DNA of 64,000 nucleotides from Lutraria lutraria (lineage: Eukaryota > Mollusca > Bivalvia > Venerida > Mactridae). Both the position numbers and the translations under genes were made by a program. The notes under the pieces were generated by a model that had not been told where the DNA came from, did no database searches, and saw nothing but the letters and a program-made list of their open reading frames with translations. The stretch lies in NCBI GenBank assembly GCA_964023205.1, contig OZ026835.1:14838414-14902413 (forward strand). The letters run 5' to 3'. Below, piece after piece: positions 52,175 to 64,000 of this stretch. Each line of letters begins with the position of its first letter. Positions within the stretch are counted from its first letter, which is position 1.

Positions 52175-55100
52175 TTATGAATAAGCTCCCATAGGACTTA
52201 TTTCTTCACTTTCCTGGAAATCTTCATCTTGCCAGCTCACACCCTGAGCAATCATTAAAGCTTTCATCATTCCTTCAAGATTGTTTAACTGTCCTTTCAT
52301 CTCCTTGTTGTTATAACGCATTTTATTTATAGTACTTTGCAACTTTTCTTGACTTTCCTTCACTTTTTCAATCTCATCCTGTGGTGAAAAAAAGTGAAAA
52401 ATCTTTTATAACTTAATAACTACAGAAGTGACATTCCAGTGTGAACCTGTCAACATGATGAGTGACCATTGGGGGATTAAATAATTATTTGAACCGTTTT
52501 TATCTGATAATTGACAGTAATGCCGACAGTCAACCATAGAAAATTTGAATACTCACCTATTTATTGGATTTGTACGCTTAGTTAAAGGTTGATAATTGGC
52601 ACAGTTTTGATTGTTTTGTACTTCTCATTTTATATTTGCTCATATACAAAAATTTGGTGAGGTCATTACATTATTGAATAGCATAATATTGAGACATTAC
52701 TGAAAGCCATTGAAGAAAAAAGTGAACAGTACTCAAATAAATAAATTTTGGATCATATAGAACAATTTTACAGTATTTTCCTCATTTACTCCTTTAACCT
52801 TCCAATCACTTACCAATTCAGGATTCAAGGCTTTATTAATATTCTGAGCAGTCAATCCATAACTCTCCAGTCCAAACAAACCACTGAGCAGCCTGTTCAC
52901 CCCTTGGTTAGGTTTCATAGGATCTCGTCGGACCACAAGTCGACGACGGAAGAAATCTGGTACAATCCTTTCAACGTCTAAAGCTAATTCGACCTACAAA
53001 AACAATGTTCAAATGTTTCAACAAACATCTAGACCCAGTCTTGATATGCCATAAATTACAAATAGATTAATGCTGTACTTGCAAATGTTGATTACATTAA
53101 CAAAAAAGATCTTTTTTTCAGTGCAAAAATATTTATAACTTATATGTATTTCATGAAGTTCAACTATTTGAAACTGAAGTTTGGACTTTGTGCAATTCTC
53201 ATGTGTTTTGTTTTTTTTGAATTACAAACAAACTATTACCTTACAAAGCATTTCAAGGGTATTTCTACGATCATTCAAGTTTGTAGCTTTCAAAATATAA
53301 GTACAGTACAACCTTAGTAGAGCAACATCCTATGAGAACTGCAACTATTGACCTTGGTTTAGAGGTTGTTGCTCTACAGAGGTCAAATTTATAGTAAATA
53401 TCAGCTCAGGGAAATTTTGAAGGTGTTGTTATAAAGAGGTTGTTGCTCTACAGAGGGCCGCTCTGGAGAGGTTGTATTGTATAGACTAAAATATGTTATT
53501 ACAGTCAACTATGAGAACAAAGATGAGGCCATTATGTACTTATGGCAATCCTTCAGACATATGATCTGTCATATCATTGAATGTGACATATCAGTGAATG
53601 TGATATATCATTGAATGTGATATATCAGTGAATGTGACATATCAGTGAATGTGATATATCAGTGAATGTGACATATCAGTGAATGTGATGATATATCAGT
53701 GAATGTGATGATACATCAGTGAATGTGATGATATATCAGTGAATGTGATGATATATCAGTGTTCTATGTTAACATGCTGACCCTTAATCATACATGGTCT
53801 GTAACACAGGTTTGACTGTACTTCTGAAGTAGTACCCTAGTTTATCTTTTACATTAATATAGTTTATAATAAATTACCTGCATAGCTTTTCTGGTTAATT
53901 CTGCTTGTTCCTGGACTTCCTTAATGTTATCTACAGCCAAACCGACCTTTAATGGAACAATATACAAACAAATGATATCGATAATAAATTCTAACATCTA
54001 AACATCATAGATTTTTTTAAGCTTCATCCTTTTTTTTATTTTGTCTGTTTAAAGACATGGATGCTTATAATTCAAAACAGTCAAGGACAAACATATCCTC
54101 AAAAACGTTTGTAATTATTGACATAAAAGCTTTCACTGCATGCTCAGCTATTGTTATTCTTTTATTCTTGAAAATGATAACCCAATGATTAAACACCAAT
54201 TTGTGTCAAATTCCCATAAACCTTAATCAATTGTCTATGATTGATGAAATAAACAATAAGTATCTGTAATATTCATGTTGTTCACTACAACTATACCATG
54301 CACAGTTAATCAAATGGAATTCAACTGAAATCAATTCTTTTCCAACTCCAGAATTTCCCCAATTCTAATAACATGGCATTTGGTTAAAAACCTGGTTAAT
54401 AGCGTATGTTAGAATCATAAGAGTGATTTACTTACGAGCAAGTTCATAATGATGATTGACATCACAACCATGAATACACAGAAGAGAATGTATCCTAACA
54501 CTTGATAATGTACAACACCATCAACATAGATGCCATCAAACTCAAATTCACCGATCATCATCACTGAAGTCTTGATTAATGATTGCCAAACAGTGGAAAA
54601 CGCGGGCTAGAACACAACAAACATAAATATGAACAAAGGATTAAAAGGTTGTTTAAATAATATACAAAGTTAAAATTTTACCTTTTTTCTTTGCTGTGTG
54701 GTTCTTATTGAGATATGATATTATGACCTTTGCAGGTGCAGACCATCTCACTTAAGATCGAACAAAATTCTTAGACGGAAAATTATTATCAAGATAAAAT
54801 GCCTATAATGTTACTTATATTCAACAAAGAATTCATTCAGATCAAATGGTTCCACAAACCTATAAAGTTGTAATAACAAAGAGAATGACATAATTCTAAA
54901 CAGTTTATGCCAACTATACTGACTGTAGTGAAACAGGAGGAGGAGATATTGTACCCGAATGCGGGGCTGGAACCCACGAGCTCCTGCTTGTAAGTCAGAT
55001 GCTCTACCAACTCAGCTGATCAGGCTGGCCAATTTATCAATACAAATACTATATAATATATACCATACTGCCTCAGTAGTAATGAAGAGAACATGATAGA

Positions 55101-58100
55101 TATACCTGATTTTGTAGTAACGAATAGAATGCCAACGCAAAAGCAATAATGAACAACATGAAGACGATGAAGAACTGGAAGAAGGTCCAGAGGATATCTT
55201 TGAACATCACGACATAGATACCAAACCTAGGAAACTTCTGTGCAAACAACACGAGGTTGATCCATGACAGAAATATCGCAACAGTTCCAACATTCCATTG
55301 CCATCTCTGAAATTTAATCAATTTGATTTGAAATTACCAAAAAACAATGATAGATATGAAGGGCAACTTAAATGAAAATACAACCCAACACTTATAAATT
55401 TTTACAAGGCTTTTGTGACATTATTGCTAAGTGACTGAACAACAGTGTAGATTAATTAATATGGGTTGAATATAGATGTACAACCACACCTATGAAGAAG
55501 TACAGTCAATCTTGTGTTAGCTGTCACCTCCAAATAAAGACCACCCTGTGCAAAAATTGGCATTGATTCTTTAGAACAAACTGACCTCCAAATAAAGGCC
55601 ACCTATCAATATAGGCCATATTGGGCCTTTCCCAAGGTTGGTCTTTGTTTACAGATTAGATTGTAAACAAAAACCACCCAATGAAGAGAGAATATAAGAC
55701 CATAATGCAAACATGGCCATAATTCAAAGGTTTATTTTATCCATTATACCAATACTAATGTGTTAAAAGTATTTGTCTATATAGTGGCCTTCAAACTAAA
55801 GTAGCTATTTACTACGACTTGATTTCAATTCCAAATTTAAAATACTAAAACTTACTGTTCTAAATCCAGTTCCACTCTGACATTCTTCAAAATCTATCAC
55901 AAAGAGCAATGAGGTCACATACACTGTCCATTCTATCAAGTTCTCCCAACTGAGATAATTCAGCTTCGCTTGATAGATTTGTATTAACTGTGATAAGATT
56001 AATCATGCTTAATTGTGATTAAACAGACAAATATGATAAAACGTGTATATAATTCTGATAAAATACATATAATTTTTATAACTTGATACATGTATAATTA
56101 TTATTAAACACATAATTTTCTTAAAATCATATATTTCTGATAAGAACACAAAGTCATGTCATTTTAATGAAATTAAATAATTATGATAAAACACGTAATT
56201 TCCATAAAATATCATTATTCGGACATAAAACATAATTATAATTTTAAATTAAATAATAGAATTTTATGATAAACACATTACTCCGATTCAATTATGATAT
56301 AAATACAAAATTTTGATAAAATCATACAATTCATTGAAATGAGTCGTTCATTTTACAACAACCATAATTTAATAAAAAAAAATTATAAAAATAGAAACAT
56401 ACAAATAACAGTATTCTAAATATAAACAATACTGACCTCTCTCAGTAAGTTCCATGCTGCTAATACAATAATTGCATATTTTCCTATCTTTGCAAACAAT
56501 GGCTGCTTCTCTCCAGCTGCATCCAAAGAGGCACATGTAGTACTTTCACTGAAATATTTATTTTGACAAAATTGGTAAGGTATTCTTTAATTCATAATTG
56601 TGATGTGATTAAACCACAAGAAATAAAATCTAGTCACTTGTTTCATCAAAATAAGCCATAAAGGCATGTATACTTCAACAAATCTTATGGTCATCTTTGA
56701 TCATACATCACATGTATTGTCAAACCAGTGCTAGAGATCATCTGTAAATGAAAACCACATACATATAAAGACTGTCTGTACACAGACGGTAGTTTTATTG
56801 CCAATGCAAACATTTGCAGTGTATTTTAGGTTCTAAATAAATGGTAAAACTGCGAAGAAAATAGTAACATAACAACAAATAACAAATTTACGCACTGATT
56901 TGAACTTAGAGACCAATTTCATCTCAGAATGAAGAACATATCAGTATGATAAATATACTTTTTTCATTCCTTTTTTTTTTCTTTCACAGGTCTGACTAAA
57001 TATTTATCATGATTAACTCTGTCATTTTCATCCAAGAAATAAGATCAGAATTATGTTATGTAGCCAAAGTATGTGAAAACTTACGGCAGTAAGTAAGGGG
57101 CGTCCGTAGTCACAATATATCCTGTCAGGAAGGTAAGAAATACCGAATAAACAAGAAAATTCACATAGTAGAATGTACGTCCAAACTTTGTCCATTTATA
57201 TCTAAGTAAAGCCGTCACTAAGGGATGAGCTAACAGATCTTCTCTCTTTGCTGTCACCTTTAAAGAAAAGAAACATAACATTTCATAACATATTTCATCA
57301 TCATACAAAGACACCATAAGGTACTATGAATAATTATTTCAATCAGTTAACAAATGTGGCCCTTCAAGAATTTATCAGAAAAAAGCACAAAATGGGAATT
57401 TCAGTTATCTGACCTTGAACCCCTGTAACTAATGTCAAGGTTGAATATCAATAAAATATACTTCAGACAAAATCTGAATAAAGGAGAAATAACAAAATAA
57501 GGTGAAAAATGATAAAAACTGAAGACTTTCATTAAGAGGAAAAAATATACAGTAAATGCTCAGTATTAATATCACTTTACAATGAGGTTGTCATACTATT
57601 AAGGCGGACACTAAGTGAGGTTTTACTGTATATATCAACATGATAATATTATAGTCTTTATTACCATGATCATAAGTGGATGGTTCTTCTTAAATGTCCC
57701 AGAGTCTGTTGTATATGGTCGGGCTTTGCTTGTCAAATGTTCTTCATCATCATATATACTTCCTGTAGACAAAAAAAAAATCAAGTCATCATTTTGATTA
57801 ACATGATTTAAATCTCTGCTTCAAGTTCTAAAATTTTGTGTCTTCATCCCAACTACCAAGCGCAGTATTGTGTAACAAAAATCACAGGAAACTGGTGAGG
57901 CATGTATCAGTGCTTTACACCGGGCACAATAATGAATCAGGAAAAACTATTCAATATAAGAGCAGCTAGAGATGTAAATGCCCGGGTTCTCCTATATCTT
58001 ATCTCCCCTCTCTGTGGAGCAGTCCTGTAATGACCCTAGCTGTAGAATGGGCCATTATACAATAGATAAAACATGCTGATTAAAGATACTGGCAGGTAAT

Positions 58101-61100
58101 TTTATGACCATGATACTTTTTCATACTTTTTTTCAAATTTTGATTAGCAACTGTCTATTAATTGTTTGTTTAGACAATACAAAATAGTCAGCTAGAAGGC
58201 ATTTGAAATTTGTGATACTATAAGGGTAACTCAGTTATAATATCAAAACTCCTTATAACTACATACATGATTTTACATACCACACTTTTGATAATATTAT
58301 TGACTTCTTGACAACTTGGAACAATTTATGCCAATAGTGATTTCATTAACATTTTATCACAATAAACAAACCGTTACAATAGGCATGAGATCATATGAAG
58401 GAAATTACATTCATTCAACCAATTAAAACTAATTAGTTTAAATAACTGTCTTATAACAAGTAACAGGCATCAGATCACTAGCAGATTAGTGAGATTATCA
58501 AATTCAGTCATATCAATGCATTTATTTGGTTGTTTGTAGGTAAGCTGCAGTCATGGTCCAGTGGTTAGTTCGCTGGATTTGTAACCTGGCAATCCTGGTT
58601 TGATGCCCAGTTGCGGCAGGTTATACCCTTACATGTAAATTTGTGGAAGGGTAAGTTAGTACTGGTTAGAATACCACCCTGGGAACAACTTAGGTGAATC
58701 AGCCGCCATATGCAACTGAAAAATTGTTGAAAAACAACGTTAAACCCAAATAAATAAATAGAATGTTTGTAGGTCTTACCTGAAGAAGAGCCTGATTCAC
58801 TGCTGCCTTTCTCACTCCAATTAAGAACAGAATACAAGTCATCCAAGAATTCATAATTAAAGGTGATCTGGTAATTATAACTCTCCAGATTCTCCTTATT
58901 GTCCGTCATACATCGATTAAACACCTCCTCAGCCACATCTGAATAATATTGGTTGATTAGAATAAACAAGAAGCAGTGTTCAGTTAACACATATGCCACT
59001 GGTGACAGCCTGACTTAATCTTGTTAGTATGGACTGACGGACAAGGCAATCACTATATCACTCATCATTTCATGCCAACTTTATGACTTATTGGTATAAA
59101 AAAGCACTTCAATTCATTCAGAATGAACAATACACACATTAGTGAACATAAAAAAGATTTCATAGCCTTTCATCCAAAACTGTAAATAAATAAAAGTACT
59201 TGAATTTAAAACTTATCAACCTACCTGGCATTTTTCTGATCAATTTTCTCATGGGTGTATCATGTCTGTTTGAGTTCAAATCCAAAGTATGATTTCGTAA
59301 TGCCTCTTGCCAATAGTTAGACTTGACGATGCACACAGCCACATTCCTACAAAAAAAGAATTTCTGTAGAAATAAAAGATTTGAGAATTGGAAAACTAAA
59401 TAGGGAGTCTTTAATGGGTTCATTTCCTTGGTATATAGATCTTAAGTAAGGTTTCATACACCCAACACCCCTGTGATGGTAAAATATAATGCCGGATAGG
59501 GTATTTTTTAGGATAATTTACATACACCCAAAACCCCTGTGATGGTAAAAGGTAAAATATGCCGAATGAGGCATTTATTTGGATAATTTTGGTACATGAT
59601 CAAATTGGATAAAAAACTTACGCATTATTGTTGTCAATAGCCAGATCAAGACAATTATTTCCATCTGAATCTCTCTGTTCAACATCAGCATCCCAGTCTA
59701 TAAGTAACTCTACTACTTCATTATGTCCATACTTACAGGCCAAGTGAAGAGGAGTGGTCTATAACATATAGATAGTATTATAAATAATATGCAACATGTC
59801 TTAGCTCATATCTGATTAATCATTACTAGCTGGTATTATCTTACTGTACACAATAACAGAAATAATGTGGTCTTTATTCAAAGATGGCCTTAAGTCAAGT
59901 TTATTACGTATCTAATTATTTAAATCATGTAATTATAAAAGTGCTCAGTTAAACAAAATTCTAAAATATCCCTCAATCAATATCCCCAGAATCAACTGAA
60001 TATTTGGTCACACAGGTATCAGATCTTATTGGCTCTTTAATTTCAACAAAATTGCAGCATCTCAGGGATATCTCCCTCTACAATAAAATAAGCTACACAT
60101 ACCTTAGCTTTATCCATAGGATCGATAGGTGAATCAGCCTCTAACAAGACTTTAGCAGTCTTCATCCAACCTTTGGCTGCAGCACAATCAAGGGGTGTCC
60201 ACAAACTTACATTCCTACAAATGATGACTCAAATACATGTATTACAGCCAAAGTTAAGAGGGATTGTCAATGATGTTACATATCTAAACAAAACACTTCA
60301 TTTACTTAACAATTTGTTAATTATTTTGGGTTTAATGCCATTTTACAACAATAGTTTATAGTTATAAATGGTTTAGTTAACTAATATGATGCTTGAATGA
60401 CCAAATTTTAATCAAAACTAATCAACAGTAGTATTAAAATTATGAAACAATCACTACAAACATTATCGCAAGCAATCCTTATATAATTTTGAGCAGCATA
60501 GTTATGATATTATGATAATAGGATGGCATTCAAAAAAATCACAATACATCAATACCTAGCAGCCACATCAGCACCAAACTCAATGAGGACATCAGCCACC
60601 TTGGCATGACCAGCTAGAGCAGCAAGATGAAGTGCAGTGTTAGAATTCTCATCTTCATCATTTACAGCATTCTTGTCTTGTGTAACAAGTTCTCTCACAG
60701 TACTGAAAGGAGACAAAAATTAAAATGTGAAAAGTTGAAAAGCGAACTGGATATTATAGTGTTTGGGTTAAAAAAAAGAAACATCAGTATGCTATAGTGA
60801 CCATTTCAATACAACTATTGAATTTGTTTACCATCGTCACCAGGAAAATTCCATCTGGGTGAGCTATATTTTAATACTCTTGAGATGACCAGGTTTAATA
60901 CAACAGATACAATATAGTAGGCTTGGCTTATTAGCATGCATATTTATAGTATGCTATGATTGGCAGGGAATACAAATACACAACATGATGGTACATGTTT
61001 AGGTAATTATTTCAGAGAAGAAGATTAAGGCTCAAGGCATCCAGTATTCCCAACTATTAATGTTCTCTAAGGTAACTTATGAAGACCTGTGATATTTTTA

Positions 61101-63413
61101 TTAGTCTATATAGCTATTGCCATTGAATCAAGCAAGTTAAACTGGTGGCTGTTGGAAAAATTAAGAAATCAAACCACTAACAGATTACTAATAAAACAAA
61201 CTAATTATCTTGTAAATGAAAACTCATAATGTATAATTAATAGAGCTGGATTATCAGAAGTGAATATTTTTAATGTGAGTCACCTAATTGCTATAAATGA
61301 ATAGTGTCTCACAGACTAGCAATTACTGCATAATAAACTTACTTTGTTCTACCAAACTTGGCAGCAAGATGGAGTGGAGTCTGTTCTTCTTCATTCTTAC
61401 TGTCCATGTCTCCACCATTTTTCAACAAACACTATAAGACAGAATCATAGAAAATATCAGCAAAATAAAAAATGTAAGTTTCATCAAGTCAAATCAACAA
61501 CAACCAACCCAAGATAAAAGAAATCATAGACTAGTAAGCCTGGAAACATTCTGTAACTTTTAACAAGTGTGAGATAACTCTTCATTGATGGTTTGTCCTA
61601 ACCATGGTAAGATAACTCTACCTTGAGACTTTATGTACTTACCCTAACAATGGGGAGATAACTCTATTTTGAGACTTTATGTACTTACCCTAACAATGGG
61701 GAGCTAACTCTATTTTGAGACTTTATGTACTTACCCTAACAATGGGGAGATAACTCTATTTTGAGACTTAATGTACTTACCCTAACAATGGGAGCTAACT
61801 CTATTTTGAGACATTATGTACTTACCCTAACAATGGGGAGCTAACTCTATTTTGAGACTTTATGTACTTACCCTAACAATGGGGAGCTAACTCTATTTTG
61901 AGACTTAATGTACTTACCCTAACAATGGGGAGATAACTCTATTTTGAGACTTAATGTACTTACCCTAACAATGGGGTGCTAACTCTATTTTGAGACTTAA
62001 TGTACTTACCCTAACAATGGGGAGCTAACTCTATTTTGAGACTTTATGTACTTACCCTAACAATGGGGAGATAACTCTATTTTGAGACTTTATGTACTTA
62101 CCCTAACAATGGGGAGATAACCTTTCATAGCAGCAATATGTAGAGGATCATTATCTAATCTGTCACTGACATTGATCATGCTCTTCATGGATTCATACTT
62201 CAACAGTGTCTGCAAACAGGTGAATAAAAACAAATAGAAATGCACTAAAAATTAAATTTGATTTCACTTGAACAACACTCGTATTTTCACGAAATATGAA
62301 CTAACTTAATGTTTAAGAATAAAATTAAAGCTGAATATTTTCAAATTTCTGATCTCAATCTAGCATAGAATTCCATTACATACCGCCTCATACAAATACA
62401 TACCTCAAGAGCACTTAATTGATTTTCTTCTGCAGCCAGAAATACGGCAGTCTTATCATTCTTATCGACAGCTGTAATGTCAGCCTCTTTCTGAATGAGT
62501 AAATCTACAGTAGCAGCTTTCCCATAGACACTAGCCAGTAATAATGGTGTGTAATTTTCTTCATCTCTGCGCTCTATATCGGCCTCCCTGAATAAAATCG
62601 TAACATTCTATTATTGACATATGGCTCAGTCTATCATGTTTCATTCTCTATTATTATACCTCAATTTCATTTACAATGTTAATCTTCTAAAGGCCATCAT
62701 GACATGTAAGTACTGTCAGACCCAGAAGGAAAAAAATTACTGTCGGAAAAATACTTGGTTGACGGTAATTCCTCAAGTTGACAATTTTACTATCACCCTG
62801 TCGGACATGTAATATTTACATAAAGTACAACAGCTAGTACAGTCAAACCTCACACAGTGACCACCTAAATATAAACCCCACTTTATATAAAGATCATCCA
62901 TTTTCGGACTGGCTTCAAAATTTCCTGTATATTTCAACTTGATAATAAGAACAACCCAATATTAAGACTGAATTTTGGCCCCTAAAGTGTTATAGTGAAT
63001 ATGGAGATTGCACCGTAACATGAGAGAGACTTATTTAGGGGTCATTTTATGAATGTGTCTACCATGTTCGCTGGCTAATAACTTTATGACAATTATCATA
63101 ATCACTTTTGTATGAGTCGCACCTGTGTATAAGACGCAGTAAAAAATCAGATTTATTTTTCATGTAATAAATTTTGATTGATTGAGTGATCGATTGAAAA
63201 GTTGATTAACTGATTACCTGTCCACTAAAAATTCCACAATTTGAACATGGTTGTATTGACAAGCTTTATGTAGAGGTGTGGCCTGCTCATTATTCAAGGC
63301 ATCTATACGAGCATTATGCTCAACCAAGAGTCGTACAATTCTCAGATCACCATTTACAGCACCAAGATGTAACGGGTACATATAGATATTATTTGGCACA
63401 TTGACATCAGCCC
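52175..63413 (-). CDS. TRPA1: TRPA-family cation channel (TRPA1-like), 5' partial
   Basis: Eighteen coding exons: 63413-63218, 62587-62404, 62209-62102, 61431-61343, 60702-60556, 60214-60103, 59758-59622, 59346-59225, 58938-58780, 57762-57665, 57257-57085, 56548-56437, 55987-55856, 55306-55106, 54606-54436, 53946-53878, 52993-52814, 52378-52175. Phases agree throughout, giving 863 residues to the stop; the upstream ankyrin exons lie outside the window. About ten ankyrin repeats are visible (ATPLHKACQYNHVQIVEFL, TPLHLAAKFGR, TTPLHLACKYGHNEVVELL). A linker with RKMPDVAEEVFNRC and ITFNYEFLDD follows, then HPL...LLAHPLV before the first helix. Six membrane segments occupy exons 57257 to 54436, with pore motif MMIGEFEF and a last helix running into IIIMNLLVGLAVDNI. 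A coiled coil ends the protein (EIEKVKESQEKLQ). TRPA channels are nonselective cation channels for irritants, temperature or mechanical stimuli. Assignment to TRPA is firm; TRPA1 versus another TRPA clade is not. Confidence 0.9.
53304..53479. mobile_element. Tigger/pogo-like MITE, 176 bp
   Basis: Ends CAGTACAACCT and AGGTTGTATTG, flanked by TA. The interior has three 'AGAGGTTGTTGCTCTA' or related blocks. It lies in a TRPA intron. Confidence 0.6.
53570..53765. repeat. Tandem repeat, 17/20-bp unit
   Basis: Copies of GAATGTGATATATCAGT, passing into GAATGTGATGATATATCAGT, about 11 in all. It lies in a TRPA intron. Confidence 0.92.
54963..55033 (-). repeat. tRNA-like sequence (SINE head or tRNA pseudogene)
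   Basis: The minus strand reads GCCTGATCAGCTGAGTTGGT, AGAGCATCTGACTTACAAGC and GGGTTCCAGCCCCGC, giving A-box and B-box regions. The anticodon position would read TAC. The B box is imperfect (GGTTCCAGCCC) and the D arm carries changes, so a functional tRNA gene is unlikely. It lies in a TRPA intron. Confidence 0.55.
55503..55663. mobile_element. Tigger/pogo-like MITE (family B, copy 3)
   Basis: Left end CAGTCAATCTTGTGTTAG; the right end GATTAGATTGTA is degenerate. The interior 'CACCTCCAAATAAAGACCAC' and 'CCTCCAAATAAAGGCCACCT' matches 5415-5592. It lies in a TRPA intron. Confidence 0.6.
57550..57628. mobile_element. Short Tigger/pogo-like MITE, 79 bp
   Basis: Ends CAGTAAATGCTCAGTATTAA and the inverse AGTGAGGTTTTACTG, with TA flanks. 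It lies in a TRPA intron. Confidence 0.5.
57835..58065 (+). repeat. SINE family 1 body
   Basis: It shares 'AAAATCACAGGAAACTGGTG', 'GCACAATAATGAATCAGGAA', 'ATCTTATCTCCCCTCTCTG' and 'AATGGGCCAT' with 2114-2445. It lies in a TRPA intron. Confidence 0.7.
58548..58762 (+). mobile_element. tRNA-derived SINE (family 3), full copy
   Basis: The head 'CATGGTCCAGTGGTTAGTTC' is an A-box region and 'CTGGTTTGATGCCCAG' a B-box region. The body contains 'GGAAGGGTAAGTTAGTACTG'. The tail is 'TTGTTGAAAAACAACGTTAA' plus (AAAT)n. It ends 18 bases before the donor end of the TRPA exon at 58780-58938, so it lies at the start of that intron. Confidence 0.75.
59440..59600. repeat. Two-copy tandem duplication, ~75-bp unit
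   Basis: 'CATACACCCAACACCCCTGT' followed by 'GATGGTAAAATATAATGCCG' and 'TTAGGATAATTT' occurs twice with small changes. It lies in a TRPA intron. Confidence 0.75.
61588..62121. repeat. 46-bp tandem array that includes a TRPA exon end and splice donor
   Basis: Eleven copies of a 46-bp unit (minus strand: CTCCCCATTGTTAGGGTAAG, then TACATAAAGTCTCAAAATAG) plus a degenerate twelfth on the left. The rightmost copy contains the last coding bases and the real donor of the exon at 62102-62209. All the other copies repeat that coding end and donor within the intron. Confidence 0.92.
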
Positions 63414-64000
63414 CTGGGTAAAAAAAAATTATATATAATTATACCAACATGGTATAAGCAGACAGATACATTACAAAAAAATAATTTTACTCAGAAACAA
63501 AAGAATTATTTGCTCAAAGATTATACAATATAGAAATGATGATGATTATAAAGTATTTAAATAGTGTCACAAACATATAATCATCTCAACAAAAAAAACA
63601 AGTCTTCAACAACAATTCAGACAGTCTAAAACACAGAATCCAGAACCTAAAGCAAGTCAATTTTAATCAAATTTTCAATTATATTTTTTTTCAAATACAA
63701 TGAATTTCTACACTGCAAAAATAATACAATTTTCTATTGCACTTTACACTGAAACAGGAGCAAAGAAACAGGATTCAAAATATTATATTAAAACATAGCT
63801 TTACATGCGTATCAACGCAATAAAATATCAGATGAGACAAGAGCATGGCCAATTGATATTCAATTACTGCCCATAAGTCTGTCTAAAAATGAGTTTCAAG
63901 TGATCAAAAGAGTGATTTTTAGATTAAAAAGGAATCATTTGTGAAGTAAATGAGATAAAAAAGAAGCAATTAGTGATATAATAAAAGAGAGTCAATATTA
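63414..64000 (-). other. TRPA intron reaching the window edge
   Basis: AT-rich sequence left of the next upstream ankyrin exon, which lies beyond the window. I see no further exon, repeat or element here. Confidence 0.6.

Noticed and set aside
54963..55033. Functional tRNA gene with anticodon TAC
   Set aside because: The B box is imperfect, arms are mispaired and it lies in an intron of a SINE-rich region; a SINE head or pseudogene is more likely.

Overview
This is a eukaryotic nuclear contig: AT-rich, with intron-split genes using GT-AG splice sites, long introns full of minisatellites, tRNA-derived SINEs, MITEs and a decayed mariner transposon. Gene content (exportin-4, rapsyn, RalBP1, TRPA channel) and the style of the SINEs suggest a lophotrochozoan, most likely a bivalve mollusc. 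That placement is inferred; I see nothing that fixes the species. There is no operon, CRISPR array, prophage or other prokaryotic feature.

Layout. (1) 222-2886, minus: the first three coding exons of exportin-4 (XPO4), running off the left edge. (2) 2887-11062: gene-poor spacer with a minisatellite, SINE copies and a MITE. (3) 11109-12083, plus: an intronless 324-aa ORF of unknown function. (4) 13989-22917, minus: complete rapsyn (RAPSN), six coding exons, 417 aa, with introns swollen by satellite arrays. (5) 22918-27318: divergent spacer with two copies of a MITE family that makes 7-bp target duplications. (6) 27319-45101, plus: complete RalBP1 (RLIP76), 17 coding exons, 873 aa, with a mariner relic in intron 2 and a large acidic insertion relative to vertebrate RalBP1. 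(7) 45102-52174: spacer between convergent genes, with two tandem arrays. (8) 52175-63413, minus: 18 coding exons, 863 residues, of a TRPA-family cation channel (ankyrin repeats plus six-helix pore) whose 5' end lies beyond the right edge.

The genes do not form one pathway. Exportin-4 is a nuclear transport receptor, rapsyn a postsynaptic receptor scaffold, RalBP1 a Ral effector and RhoGAP, and TRPA a sensory channel. Exon boundaries were set by hand from homology plus splice consensus, and intron phases match at every junction of all four spliced genes.

Most notable observations: a 46-bp tandem array in a TRPA intron that repeats the exon's own splice donor about eleven times; a three-member MITE family with perfect 7-bp target duplications, one member reduced to a 38-bp near-palindrome; an open, splice-bounded orphan exon inside RALBP1 that is out of phase with the next exon; and a rapsyn RING cysteine codon stranded just outside the only in-phase acceptor.
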